Positions 24,762 to 32,569 of a DNA stretch of 64,000 nt are shown here, in pieces; position 1 is the stretch's first letter, and each line of letters starts with the position of its first letter. The position numbers and the translations under genes were made by a program. This DNA comes from Protaetiibacter sp. SSC-01 (GTDB taxonomy: Bacteria > Actinomycetota > Actinomycetes > Actinomycetales > Microbacteriaceae). Location of the stretch: assembly GCF_014483895.1 (NCBI RefSeq), contig NZ_CP059987.1:1240001-1304000 (forward strand), read 5' to 3'. The notes under the pieces were generated by a model. It did no database searches, was not told the DNA's origin, and worked only from the letters and a program-made list of their open reading frames with translations.

Positions 24762-25957
24762 TGGCAGGATCGTTCGACGAATCCGGTGCCGACCTCGAAC
24801 TGGTCGGCGTCACCAAGCGTTTTCCCGGGTTCACGGCGATCGAGAACCTCAACCTGACGATCCCTGCGGGGTCGTTCTTCGCGCTGCTCGGTCCGTCCGG
24901 GTGCGGCAAGACGACCACGCTGCGGCTCGTCGCGGGGCTCGAGGAGCCGACGGCCGGACGCATCCTCATCGGCGGCAAGGATGTCACCGCGACGAAGCCG
25001 CACCAGCGGCCCGTCAACACGGTGTTCCAGAGCTACGCGCTCTTCCCGCACATGACGGTGCTCGCGAACGTCGAGTTCGGCCTCAAGCGCCGCGGCATCG
25101 CGAACGCGCACGCTCTCGCGCACGAAGCCCTCCGCCTCGTGGAGCTCGACCACGTCGCGGGCCGCAAGCCGAGCCAGCTCTCGGGCGGTCAGCAGCAGCG
25201 CGTCGCGCTCGCGCGCGCGGTCGTCAACCGGCCCGCGCTGCTGCTGCTCGACGAGCCGCTCGGCGCGCTCGACCTCAAGCTGCGCCGGCAGATGCAGATC
25301 GAGCTCAAGGCGATCCAGGGCGAGGTCGGTCTCACCTTCCTCCACGTGACCCACGACCAGGAGGAGGCCATGACGATGGCCGACACGGTCGCCGTCATGA
25401 ACAAGGGACGCATCGAGCAGATGGGCGCGCCGGAGGAGCTCTACGAGCTGCCGCGCACCACGTTCGTCGCGAACTTCCTCGGCCAGTCGAACCTCTTCAC
25501 GGGCGACGTCGTCGAGTCGGGCTCTGACGCGATCACGGTCGACGTCGCGGGCGTCGGCGTGAAGGTTCCGCGCGAGCGCGCGCAGCGCCACGCGGGCGAG
25601 GTGACCATCGGCGTCCGTCCCGAGAAGCTCACGCTGCACACGCGCAAGCCGGATGCGGCTGCGGGCGTCAACGTGCTCGGCCCCGGCACGATCACGGATG
25701 TGTCGTTCACGGGCGTCAGCACGCAGTACCTCGTGCAGATCCCCGGGCTCCCCGTCGTCACGGTGTTCGCGCAGAACATGGCGTTCGGCCCGGTCGCCGA
25801 GCAGGGCGCCGAGGTGTGGGTGTCGTGGCGCGTCGAGCACGGCTTCGGACTCGCCGACGAGGCGGGGCCCGAGCCGCGGTTCGCGGACGACGACGACACG
25901 CGCTCGATCGCCGTCCAGCGTCGGCAGAGCCTCGAAGACGAGCTGGACGAGGCCTGA
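24761..25957 (+). CDS. potA: Polyamine ABC transporter ATP-binding protein (PotA-like)
   Basis: A 398-residue ATPase whose ATG overlaps the previous stop (TGATG). Walker A is LLGPSGCGKTTTLRL, the signature is LSGGQQQRVALARAV, Walker B is ALLLLDEPLGALD, and the switch histidine is in HVTHDQEEAMTMAD. The C-terminal 130 residues form the regulatory OB domain (TOBE) seen in PotA and other importers of this class. It powers import through the PotB and PotC homologues encoded next. Confidence 0.93.
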   Translation: MAGSFDESGADLELVGVTKRFPGFTAIENLNLTIPAGSFFALLGPSGCGKTTTLRLVAGLEEPTAGRILIGGKDVTATKPHQRPVNTVFQSYALFPHMTVLANVEFGLKRRGIANAHALAHEALRLVELDHVAGRKPSQLSGGQQQRVALARAVVNRPALLLLDEPLGALDLKLRRQMQIELKAIQGEVGLTFLHVTHDQEEAMTMADTVAVMNKGRIEQMGAPEELYELPRTTFVANFLGQSNLFTGDVVESGSDAITVDVAGVGVKVPRERAQRHAGEVTIGVRPEKLTLHTRKPDAAAGVNVLGPGTITDVSFTGVSTQYLVQIPGLPVVTVFAQNMAFGPVAEQGAEVWVSWRVEHGFGLADEAGPEPRFADDDDTRSIAVQRRQSLEDELDEA

Positions 25958-25958
25958 C

Positions 25959-26873
25959 GTGGCATTCGGTGCGTTCGCCAACACGGGCCCCGATCTCTCG
26001 GCTTCGGCGCCCCGTCGGCGCAGCTACGTCGCGCTCATCCTGCTCGCGCCCGGCATCCTGTACCTCGTCGCGACGTTCGTCGCGCCGCTCGGCTCGCTCG
26101 TGCTCACGAGCTTCAAGGAGCCCGGCGGCGACTTCGAGGTCGGCGAGTACGTCTACGCGTTCCGCTGGGAGAACTACGCCGAGGCGCTCGGCCGCTTCGG
26201 CGAGATCTTCCTGCGCACGTTCGGGTACTCGCTTCTCGCGACGATCTTCGCGCTCATCATCAGCTACCCGCTCGCGTACTTCATCGGCGTGACGCTGCGG
26301 CGCTTCCCGCTCTGGCAGAGCCTCGTGCTCATCCTCGTGATCGCGCCGTTCTTCATCAGCTTCCTGCTGCGCACCCTCGCGTGGAAGGCGGTCTTCTCCG
26401 ACGAGGGCCCCGTCGTGGGCTTCCTCCAGGCGATCGGCGTGTTCGGGCCGGAGCAGTACCTCAACGGCACCGCGTTCACGGTGGTGTTCGGACTCACCTA
26501 CAACTACATCCCCTTCATGACCCTCCCGATCTACGCATCCCTCGAACGGCTCGACCTGCGCTACGTCGAGGCCGGCGGCGACCTGTACGCGGGCCCCGTC
26601 CAGCGGTTCTGGCGCATCATCCTGCCGCTGTCCCTCCCGGGCGTCGTCTCGGGCACGCTCCTGACGTTCATCCCGGCATCCGGCGACTACGTCAACGCGA
26701 GCAAGGACTTCCTCGGGTCGACGAACACGGTCATGGCGGGCAACGTCATCAACGACCTGTTCTTCCAGAGCTTCTACCCGGTGTCGGCGGCGGTCTCGAT
26801 CCTCCTCATGGTCGCGATCCTCATCCCCGTCATCGCGTACGTCGCCAAGAGCGGATCGGAGGACCTGCTGTGA
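25959..26873 (+). CDS. potB: Polyamine ABC transporter permease (PotB-like)
   Basis: A 304-residue membrane protein with about six helices, starting with GTG one base after the previous stop. The ATPase-contact loop is VEAGGDLYAGPVQRFWRIILP, shown here in part: an EAG...G pattern followed by hydrophobic residues, typical of the EAA loop of binding-protein-dependent permeases. Its gene overlaps the PotC gene by GTGA, so equal expression of both halves of the channel is likely. Confidence 0.92.
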   Translation: MAFGAFANTGPDLSASAPRRRSYVALILLAPGILYLVATFVAPLGSLVLTSFKEPGGDFEVGEYVYAFRWENYAEALGRFGEIFLRTFGYSLLATIFALIISYPLAYFIGVTLRRFPLWQSLVLILVIAPFFISFLLRTLAWKAVFSDEGPVVGFLQAIGVFGPEQYLNGTAFTVVFGLTYNYIPFMTLPIYASLERLDLRYVEAGGDLYAGPVQRFWRIILPLSLPGVVSGTLLTFIPASGDYVNASKDFLGSTNTVMAGNVINDLFFQSFYPVSAAVSILLMVAILIPVIAYVAKSGSEDLL

Positions 26874-27742
26874 CCACCCAGGAGGCCGCGGCGATCGCCG
26901 AGGCGGACACGGCGCCCCGCCCGCGCGGTCGCGCACGCAGCGGACGCGGCGGAGCCGGATCGTGGGTCGTCGGGGCGTACTCGCTCATCGCGCTCGCGAT
27001 CATGATGATCCCGATCGTCTACACGATCGTGTTCTCGTTCAACGACGCCCGCCGCACCAACATCGTGTGGCGCGGGTTCACGCTCGACAACTGGCTCGGC
27101 ATCTGCGACGACGACCGCGTGTGCGAGGCGTTCGGCAACAGCATCGTCGTCGGCGTCACGGCGACCATCGCGGCGACCGTGCTCGGCACGATGATCGCCA
27201 TCGCGATCGTGCGCTACACCTTCCGCATGCGCACCCTCATCACGGTGCTGCTGTTCCTGCCGATGGCGACCCCCGAGGTCGTGCTCGGGTCGGGTCTCGG
27301 CTCCCAGTTCGTCAACATGGGCGTCGAGCGCGGCCTCTGGACGATCATCGTCGCCCACATCATGTTCTGCATCAGCTTCGTCGTCGTGACGGTGCGGGCA
27401 CGCGTCGCGAGCCTCGACCCCTCGCTCGAGGAGGCCGGACGCGACCTGTACGCGAGCCCCGGCCAGGTGTTCTGGCGCGTCACGCTGCCGCTGCTCATGC
27501 CGGGCATCCTCGCCGCTGCGCTGCTGTGCTTCGCGCTCAGCTTCGACGACTTCATCATCACGAACTTCGTCTCGGGCAACGCCGAGACCTTCCCGAAGTT
27601 CGTCTACGTCGCGGCCAGCCGCGGCATCCCGCCCCAGTCGAACGTCATCGCGTCCGCGGTGTTCTTCCTCGCGATCATCCTCGTGGTCATCGCGCAGCTG
27701 TCGGCGGGCGCCCGGCGCCGCAAGCTCGCCAAGACGGGGTGA
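26870..27742 (+). CDS. potC: Polyamine ABC transporter permease (PotC-like)
   Basis: A 290-residue membrane protein with a basic N-terminal tail (RPRGRARSGRGG) and about six helices. The EAA loop is LEEAGRDLYASPGQVFWRV. It forms the second half of the importer channel with the PotB homologue. The tail of about 30 residues before the first helix is longer than usual. Two bases separate it from the next aminotransferase gene, so that enzyme is probably part of the same transcript. Confidence 0.92.
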   Translation: MTTQEAAAIAEADTAPRPRGRARSGRGGAGSWVVGAYSLIALAIMMIPIVYTIVFSFNDARRTNIVWRGFTLDNWLGICDDDRVCEAFGNSIVVGVTATIAATVLGTMIAIAIVRYTFRMRTLITVLLFLPMATPEVVLGSGLGSQFVNMGVERGLWTIIVAHIMFCISFVVVTVRARVASLDPSLEEAGRDLYASPGQVFWRVTLPLLMPGILAAALLCFALSFDDFIITNFVSGNAETFPKFVYVAASRGIPPQSNVIASAVFFLAIILVVIAQLSAGARRRKLAKTG

Positions 27743-27744
27743 CG

Positions 27745-29112
27745 ATGTACGAGGACCGCACGCGTCTCGCGAAGCTGTGGGAGGCGGAGCTCGAGCTGTT
27801 CCGCAGCCTGCACCCGCGCTCGGGGCGGCTCTGGCAGGAGGCCCGGGCCCACCTCCCGGGCGGCGTGCCGATGCTCTGGATGTCGAAGTGGCCGGGCGAC
27901 TGGCCCGTCTACGTCGAGGAGGCGCAGGGCGCGCACTTCCGGTGCGCCGACGGCATCGACCACGTCGACCTGTGCCTCGGCGACACGGGCGCCATGGTGG
28001 GCCACGCACCCGCCGCATCCGTCGCCGCGATCGCCGAGCGGCTCGCGAAGGGCTCGACCTTCATGCTGCCGACCGAGGATGCCGCGGTCGCCGCGTCGCT
28101 CCTCGCGGAGCGCTTCGGGCTGCCCGAGTGGCAGTTCACGCTCTCGGCGACGGATGCCAACCGCCACGTGCTGCGCTACGCGCGCCAGGCCACCGGTCGG
28201 CGCAAGGTGCTCGTGATCGACTACTGCTACCACGGCACCGTCGACGAGGCCTACGCGACGCTCGACGACGACGGCCGCGTCGTGTCCCGCCGCCGCAACA
28301 TCGGCCCGCCCGTGCCGCTCGACGAGACGACGGTCGTGGTCGCGTTCGACGACATCGCCGGGCTCGAGGCCGCGCTCGAGACCGGTGAGGTCGCGGCGGT
28401 GCTCGCCGAGCCGGCCATGACCAACATCGGCATCGTGCTGCCCCAACCGGGTTGGCACGAGGCCGTCCGCGCGGCGTGCGACCGCACGGGCACGATCCTC
28501 GTCATCGACGAGACGCACACCCTGTGCGCCGGCCCCGGCGGGATGACAGCGCGCGACGGGCTGCGACCCGACGTCGTCGTCGTCGGCAAGACGATCGGCG
28601 GCGGCATCCCCGCGGCGGCGTGGGGCATGACGAGCGAGCTCGCCCGACGCGTGCGGGAGAGCCTCGACTGGGCGGGCGAGGGCCGCGAGGACCTCGACGT
28701 CGGGGGAGTGGGCGGCACGCTCGCGGGCAACGCCGTGTCGATGGCCGGCATCCGCGCGACCCTCAGCGAGGTGCTCACGCCCGAGGTCTACCCCGGCATG
28801 ATCGACCGCGCAACCGAGTGGACCGCCGGCGTGCAAGCGGCGATCGACGAGTTCGGGGCCCCGTGGCAGGTGACGCAGATCGGATGCCGTGCCGAGTACA
28901 GCTTCCGGCCCACGCCGCCCGCGAACGGGCGCGAGGCGGCGGAGGCCGACGACTTCGAGCTGCAGCAGTACCTGCACCTGCATGCCCTCAACCGCGGCAT
29001 CCTCATCACCCCGTTCCACAACATGGCGCTCATGTCGCCCGCCACGACCTCGGAGGATGTGGCGCGGCACACGGAGGCGTTCCGCGAGGCGGTCGCGTCG
29101 CTGTACGCGTAG
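27745..29112 (+). CDS. Class III PLP aminotransferase, glutamate-1-semialdehyde aminomutase-like
   Basis: A 455-residue fold-type I enzyme. It opens with an N-terminal LPGGVPMLWMSKWPGDWPVY segment, then VDLCLGDTGAMVGHAP, the Asp loop LVIDETHTLCAGPGG and the PLP lysine in VVVGKTIGGGIPAAAWG. These match the glutamate-1-semialdehyde aminomutase group, but the true HemL of haem synthesis is not normally beside an amine importer. The location at the end of the Pot operon suggests a transaminase acting on the imported amine or its product. The substrate is unassigned. Confidence 0.8.
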   Translation: MYEDRTRLAKLWEAELELFRSLHPRSGRLWQEARAHLPGGVPMLWMSKWPGDWPVYVEEAQGAHFRCADGIDHVDLCLGDTGAMVGHAPAASVAAIAERLAKGSTFMLPTEDAAVAASLLAERFGLPEWQFTLSATDANRHVLRYARQATGRRKVLVIDYCYHGTVDEAYATLDDDGRVVSRRRNIGPPVPLDETTVVVAFDDIAGLEAALETGEVAAVLAEPAMTNIGIVLPQPGWHEAVRAACDRTGTILVIDETHTLCAGPGGMTARDGLRPDVVVVGKTIGGGIPAAAWGMTSELARRVRESLDWAGEGREDLDVGGVGGTLAGNAVSMAGIRATLSEVLTPEVYPGMIDRATEWTAGVQAAIDEFGAPWQVTQIGCRAEYSFRPTPPANGREAAEADDFELQQYLHLHALNRGILITPFHNMALMSPATTSEDVARHTEAFREAVASLYA

Positions 29113-29113
29113 C

Positions 29114-29302
29114 GCGGTCGCGCGAGTTCACCGCTGGTTGAGTGCCGCGCGCCGCGCCCGCAGGGCGTGACGCACGGCGTATCGAAACCCGACGGACGGA
29201 TGACGTGCGGAGGTCTCGTCTGCTTGGCCCGCTGTTGAAACGTCGGTGCGAGGGTTTCGATACGCGTCGCGCACTTCGCGCGCGGCGCTACTCAACCAGC
29301 GG
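29114..29302. repeat. Large direct repeat, copy 1, with REP-like ends
   Basis: About 188 bases that recur almost exactly at 29368-29555. Inside it a unit CTGGTTGAGT...GTATCGAAA and a second unit TTTCGATAC...ACTCAACCAG stand in opposite directions, so each copy is a two-headed REP pair. The segment between them (gacggacggatgacgtgcgg onward) is the same in both copies. No open reading frame of credible codon use is present. Confidence 0.85.
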
Positions 29303-29335
29303 GATGGGGGTGCTCCCGCACGTCATCAGAGGTGC

Positions 29336-29363
29336 GGTCTCGATACGCGCACTCGACCAGCGG
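29336..29363. repeat. Short single REP-like unit
   Basis: A truncated unit ggtctcgatacgcgc ... ctcgaccagcgg lies between the two large copies. It mixes features of the GGTTTCGATACGC family and of the GGTCTCGAGACGC subtype seen at 204-247 and 56668-56710. Confidence 0.6.
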
Positions 29364-29367
29364 TAAA

Positions 29368-29555
29368 GCGGTCGCGCGAGTTCACGCTGGTTGAGTGCCG
29401 CGCGCCGCGCCCGGAGGGCGTGACGCACGGCGTATCGAAACCCGACGGACGGATGACGTGCGGAGGTCTCGTCTGCTTGGCCCGCTGTTGGAACGTCGGT
29501 GCGAGGGTTTCGATACGCGTCGCGCGCTGCGCGCGCGGCGCTACTCAACCAGCGG
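29368..29555. repeat. Large direct repeat, copy 2
   Basis: Second copy of the 188-base block, differing from copy 1 by a one-base deletion near its start and a few substitutions, mainly in the hairpin core (cgcgctgcgcgcg against cgcacttcgcgcg). The near identity points to recent duplication. Confidence 0.85.
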
Positions 29556-29683
29556 AGAAGGGAAGGGTTTCGATACGCGTCGCGCGCTGCGCGCGCGGCG
29601 CTACTCAACCAACGGAGAAGGGAAGGTTTTCGATACGCGTCGTGCCGCGCGGAAGCGCGTCGCGGCGCTACTCAACCGGCGGG
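29504..29683. repeat. Tandem array of REP-like units, 60-base period
   Basis: The unit running from GGGTTTCGATACGCG to CTACTCAACCA plus the spacer cggagaaggga occurs twice with a 60-base period, differing by a single base in the ACCAGC/ACCAAC end. A third, diverged unit with core gtgccgcgcggaagcgcg completes the array and is followed by the convergent asparaginase gene. The array lies between two convergent operons and may end transcription from both. Confidence 0.8.
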
Positions 29684-29712
29684 AAAGTGGACCCCTCTCA
29701 GGGCGCCCGTGC

Positions 29713-30636
29713 CTAGAAGGCCACGCGCAGCGTCGTCCACGGGTCGGCGAGGGCCGCGAGGGTGTCGTCGGCGACCTCGCGCGCGAGCAGACCCTCGCGC
29801 ACGAGCAGCTCGAGACCGACGGGGGTCGTCGCACGGTGCGCGCCGTCGAGGGACTTCACGGCGACGGCCTCACCGCCGGGCGTGACGAGCACGAGCACGC
29901 CCTCCGCGCCGAGCTTCGCGACGAGGCCCGTGCGCTCGATCGTGACGGTGTTGGCCCGTCCGGGGCCGTCGATCGCCCACGGGTGGCGGCGGATGGCGTC
30001 GCCGAGGTTCGTGCCCCCGCGCGCTGTGCGCGACGCGACACGCGCGAGACCGGTGAGGCTCAGCGTCGGGATCGGGGCGCCGCATCCGTCGACCCCCACG
30101 TGCCGGATGGTCTCGCTCGCGAGCGCCTCGACGGTCGTCAGCACCTGCTGCTGCACGGGGTGCCGTGTGTCGAGGTAGTCCGCGGTGTCCCAGCCGCGTT
30201 CGACGCACGCCGCGAGGAACCCGGCGTGCTTGCCGGAGCAGTTCATCGTGATGCGACGGGGTCCGGATGCCGCACGGCGGGCCGCGGCGTCGCCCGGCCA
30301 GTCGGCGGGGCACCCGAGCGCGTCCTCGTCGAGCCCGGCGCCTTCGAGCATCCGCTCGACGACGGCGACGTGGGCGGGTGTGCCCGCGTGGCTCGCCGCG
30401 GAGAGCACGGTCTGCTCCTCGTCGAACACGACGCCGAGCAGCTCGACGGCCGTCGCCTGGGCGAGCTTGAGCGTCGAGCGCGGGTAGATGAGCGCGTCGG
30501 AGTCGCCGAGGGCACGCACGACCGATCCGTCGGCGTCGACCAGGACGGCCGCGCCGAGGTGCCGCGACTCGGGCACGGCCGAGCGCTCCACGAGCGCGAG
30601 CTCGACCGAGCCCGCGGCGTCGAGCGGATGCGTCAC
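29713..30636 (-). CDS. L-asparaginase, metal-dependent Rhizobium-type (class 3)
   Basis: A 307-residue asparagine amidohydrolase of the Rhizobium etli AnsA/ReAV type rather than the E. coli type. Diagnostic parts are YPRSTLKLAQA (Ser-x-x-Lys), MNCSGKHAGFLAAC (metal Cys and Lys) and GVDGCGAPIPT (metal Asp and Cys). The GTG start lies inside the stop of the upstream GABA aminotransferase gene (four-base overlap), so translation is coupled. It should release ammonia and aspartate from asparagine; why it is tied to a GABA enzyme is not clear. Confidence 0.88.
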   Translation of the reverse strand: MTHPLDAAGSVELALVERSAVPESRHLGAAVLVDADGSVVRALGDSDALIYPRSTLKLAQATAVELLGVVFDEEQTVLSAASHAGTPAHVAVVERMLEGAGLDEDALGCPADWPGDAAARRAASGPRRITMNCSGKHAGFLAACVERGWDTADYLDTRHPVQQQVLTTVEALASETIRHVGVDGCGAPIPTLSLTGLARVASRTARGGTNLGDAIRRHPWAIDGPGRANTVTIERTGLVAKLGAEGVLVLVTPGGEAVAVKSLDGAHRATTPVGLELLVREGLLAREVADDTLAALADPWTTLRVAF

Positions 30637-31985
30637 GCGCCCGCCGCCGCGAACGACTCGGCGAGCACCTCGACGGCGTCGGCGAGGAGCGCCTCGTCGA
30701 GCGCGAGGCTCGGCAGGAAACGCAGCACGTTGCCGTAGGTGCCGGCGGTGAGCACGAGCACGCCGCGCTGGGCGGCCTCGGCCGCGATCCGCGCGGGGAG
30801 GTCGGCCCGCGGCTCGTGCGTCTCCGGGTCGAGCAGCTCGACGGCGAGCATGGCGCCGATGCCGCGCACCTCGGCGATGACGGGGTAGCGCTCGCGCAGC
30901 GCCTCGAGGGCGGGTCGCAGCCCCGCCTCGATGCGCGCCGCCTCCGCGAGGAGACCATCGCGCTCGATGCGGTCGAACACGGCGACGGCGGCGGCGCACG
31001 CGACCGGGTTGCCGCCGAAGGTGCCGCCGAGGCCGCCGGGCTGTGCGGCATCCATGATCTCGGCGCGTCCCGTGACGCCCGCGAGCGGCAGGCCGCCCGC
31101 GATGCCCTTCGCCGAGAGCACGAGGTCGGGCACGAGGCCGAAGTGCTCGCTCGCGAAGTACGCGCCCGTGCGGGCCATGCCCGACTGGATCTCGTCGGCG
31201 ATGAAGACGACGCCGTTCGCGGTGCACCACTCCTGGAGCGCGGGCAGGTAGCCCTCGGCGGGCACGATGAAGCCGCCCTCGCCCTGGATGGGCTCGACCA
31301 CGAGGCACGCGAGGTCGGCCGCCCCGACGGTCTTCTCGAGGTACGAGATGGTGCGGGCCGCGGCCTCCGCGCCCGAGAGGCCGTCGTGCAGCGGGTAGGA
31401 GTTGGGGGCGCGGTAGACGTCGCCCGCGAGCGGGCCGAAGCCGGCCGCGTACGGCATGGCCTTGAAGTTCATGGCCATCGTGAGGTTCGTGCGGCCGTGG
31501 TACGCGTGCTCGAGCACGGCGACACCGCGGCGGCCGGTGTACTTGCGCGCGATCTTGACGCCGTTCTCGACGGCCTCGGCACCCGAGTTCACGAGCACGG
31601 TCTTCTTCGCGAAGTCGCCGGGGGTGTGCTCGGCGAGCAGCTCCGCGACGCGCACGTACTCCTCGTAGGGCGTGATGGTGAAGAGCGTATGCGTGACCTC
31701 GGCGAGCTGGGCGGCGGCGGCGGCGACGACCGCGTCATCCGTGTGCCCGATCGTCGTGACGCCGATGCCCGCGCCGAGGTCGATGAACTGGTTGCCGTCG
31801 ACGTCGACGAGGATCGCGCCGTGCGCTCGCTCGATGAAGACGGGCAGGGCGCTCGAGACGCCGTCCGACACGACCTGTCGACGTCGCTCCTGCAGCTCGG
31901 TCGACCGCGGTCCGGGGATCGCGGTGACGACGCGACGCTCGAGCTCGAGCGGCGCTACCGTGGGAGGGGTCAGCGTGTCGGTCAT
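30633..31985 (-). CDS. gabT: 4-aminobutyrate aminotransferase, copy 1
   Basis: A 450-residue class III aminotransferase. The GabT signatures are clear: GIGVTTIGHTDDAVV, LVNSGAEAVENGVKIARKYT, the Asp loop VVFIADEIQSGMARTGAYF and the PLP lysine in VLSAKGIAGGLPLAGVTGR. It should convert GABA and 2-oxoglutarate to succinate semialdehyde and glutamate. A second, similar gene lies at 33671-34993. This copy is followed by the overlapping asparaginase gene. A TAGGAT box seven bases before the ATG suggests a leaderless transcript. Confidence 0.92.
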   Translation of the reverse strand: MTDTLTPPTVAPLELERRVVTAIPGPRSTELQERRRQVVSDGVSSALPVFIERAHGAILVDVDGNQFIDLGAGIGVTTIGHTDDAVVAAAAAQLAEVTHTLFTITPYEEYVRVAELLAEHTPGDFAKKTVLVNSGAEAVENGVKIARKYTGRRGVAVLEHAYHGRTNLTMAMNFKAMPYAAGFGPLAGDVYRAPNSYPLHDGLSGAEAAARTISYLEKTVGAADLACLVVEPIQGEGGFIVPAEGYLPALQEWCTANGVVFIADEIQSGMARTGAYFASEHFGLVPDLVLSAKGIAGGLPLAGVTGRAEIMDAAQPGGLGGTFGGNPVACAAAVAVFDRIERDGLLAEAARIEAGLRPALEALRERYPVIAEVRGIGAMLAVELLDPETHEPRADLPARIAAEAAQRGVLVLTAGTYGNVLRFLPSLALDEALLADAVEVLAESFAAAGA

Positions 31986-31992
31986 GGCTGCG

Positions 31993-31998
31993 ATCCTA
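31993..31998 (-). promoter_or_regulatory. -10 box TAGGAT, leaderless start for gabT copy 1
   Basis: On the minus strand TAGGAT is followed by seven bases and the ATG at 31985. Confidence 0.6.
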
Positions 31999-32065
31999 CC
32001 TCCGAGCCCGGATGCTCGGATGCTGCTGATTCCGCAGCCGTGGCCTGCTCAGAGTGAGGAATCAC

Positions 32066-32554
32066 ATGCACCACCGCCACGAATACGCGGTTTCCGTCGA
32101 ATGGACGGGCAACCGCGGCACGGGCACGTCCGGCTACCGGGACTACGGGCGCGACCACATCGTGCGCGCGGAGGGCAAGCTCCACGAGCTCGCGGGCTCG
32201 AGCGACCGCGTCTTCCACGGCGACCGTGAGCGCTGGAATCCGGAGGAGCTGCTGCTCGCGGCGCTCAGCCAGTGCCACCTGCTGAGCTACCTGCACGTCG
32301 CGTCGTCCCGCGGCATCGTCGTCGTCGGCTACACCGACGAGGCGACCGGCACGATGGAGCAGACCGCGAACGGCGGCGGCCACTTCACGGAGGCGACGCT
32401 GCGTCCCGTCGTGACGATCGCGGCGGGCGACCCCGCCGTCGCCCTCGAGGCCCACCACGAGGCCTCGGAGAAGTGCTTCATCGCGGCATCGGTCAACTTC
32501 CCCGTGCACCACGAGCCGCGCATCGTGCTCGCGGACGACCCCGCGAACGCGTAG
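32066..32554 (+). CDS. OsmC/Ohr-family peroxide-reducing protein
   Basis: A 162-residue thiol peroxidase-like protein. Both redox cysteines are present: LLLAALSQCHLLSYLHVA and HEASEKCFIAASVNFPV. A purine-rich gagtgagga stretch sits five bases before ATG 32066, which argues for this start over an in-frame GTG at 32054. It is divergent from gabT copy 1. The expected role is reduction of organic peroxides in the cytoplasm; the YhfA/OsmC subgroup cannot be told apart reliably from sequence. Confidence 0.88.
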   Translation: MHHRHEYAVSVEWTGNRGTGTSGYRDYGRDHIVRAEGKLHELAGSSDRVFHGDRERWNPEELLLAALSQCHLLSYLHVASSRGIVVVGYTDEATGTMEQTANGGGHFTEATLRPVVTIAAGDPAVALEAHHEASEKCFIAASVNFPVHHEPRIVLADDPANA

Positions 32555-32569
32555 CCCCGCGCCGGGCTA
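32552..32569. terminator. Small hairpin holding both convergent stop codons
   Basis: TAGCCC and GGGCTA form six-base arms around CGCGCC. The plus-strand arm starts with the TAG stop of the OsmC gene, and the other arm ends with the TAG stop of the minus-strand gene. No T run follows, so termination would be weak. Confidence 0.35.

Noticed and set aside
22247-28000. Ald being part of the importer operon
   Set aside because: It is on the other strand with its own -10 box.
27745-29112. HemL of haem synthesis
   Set aside because: The family fold fits, but the placement at the end of an amine importer operon and the diverged N-terminus make a dedicated haem role unlikely.
29113-29712. CRISPR array
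   Set aside because: Repeats have no regular spacer of 30-40 unique bases, occur in both directions, and recur singly elsewhere; no cas gene is present.
29113-29712. Insertion sequence
   Set aside because: No transposase frame and no flanking target duplication; a REP-type cluster explains the pattern better.
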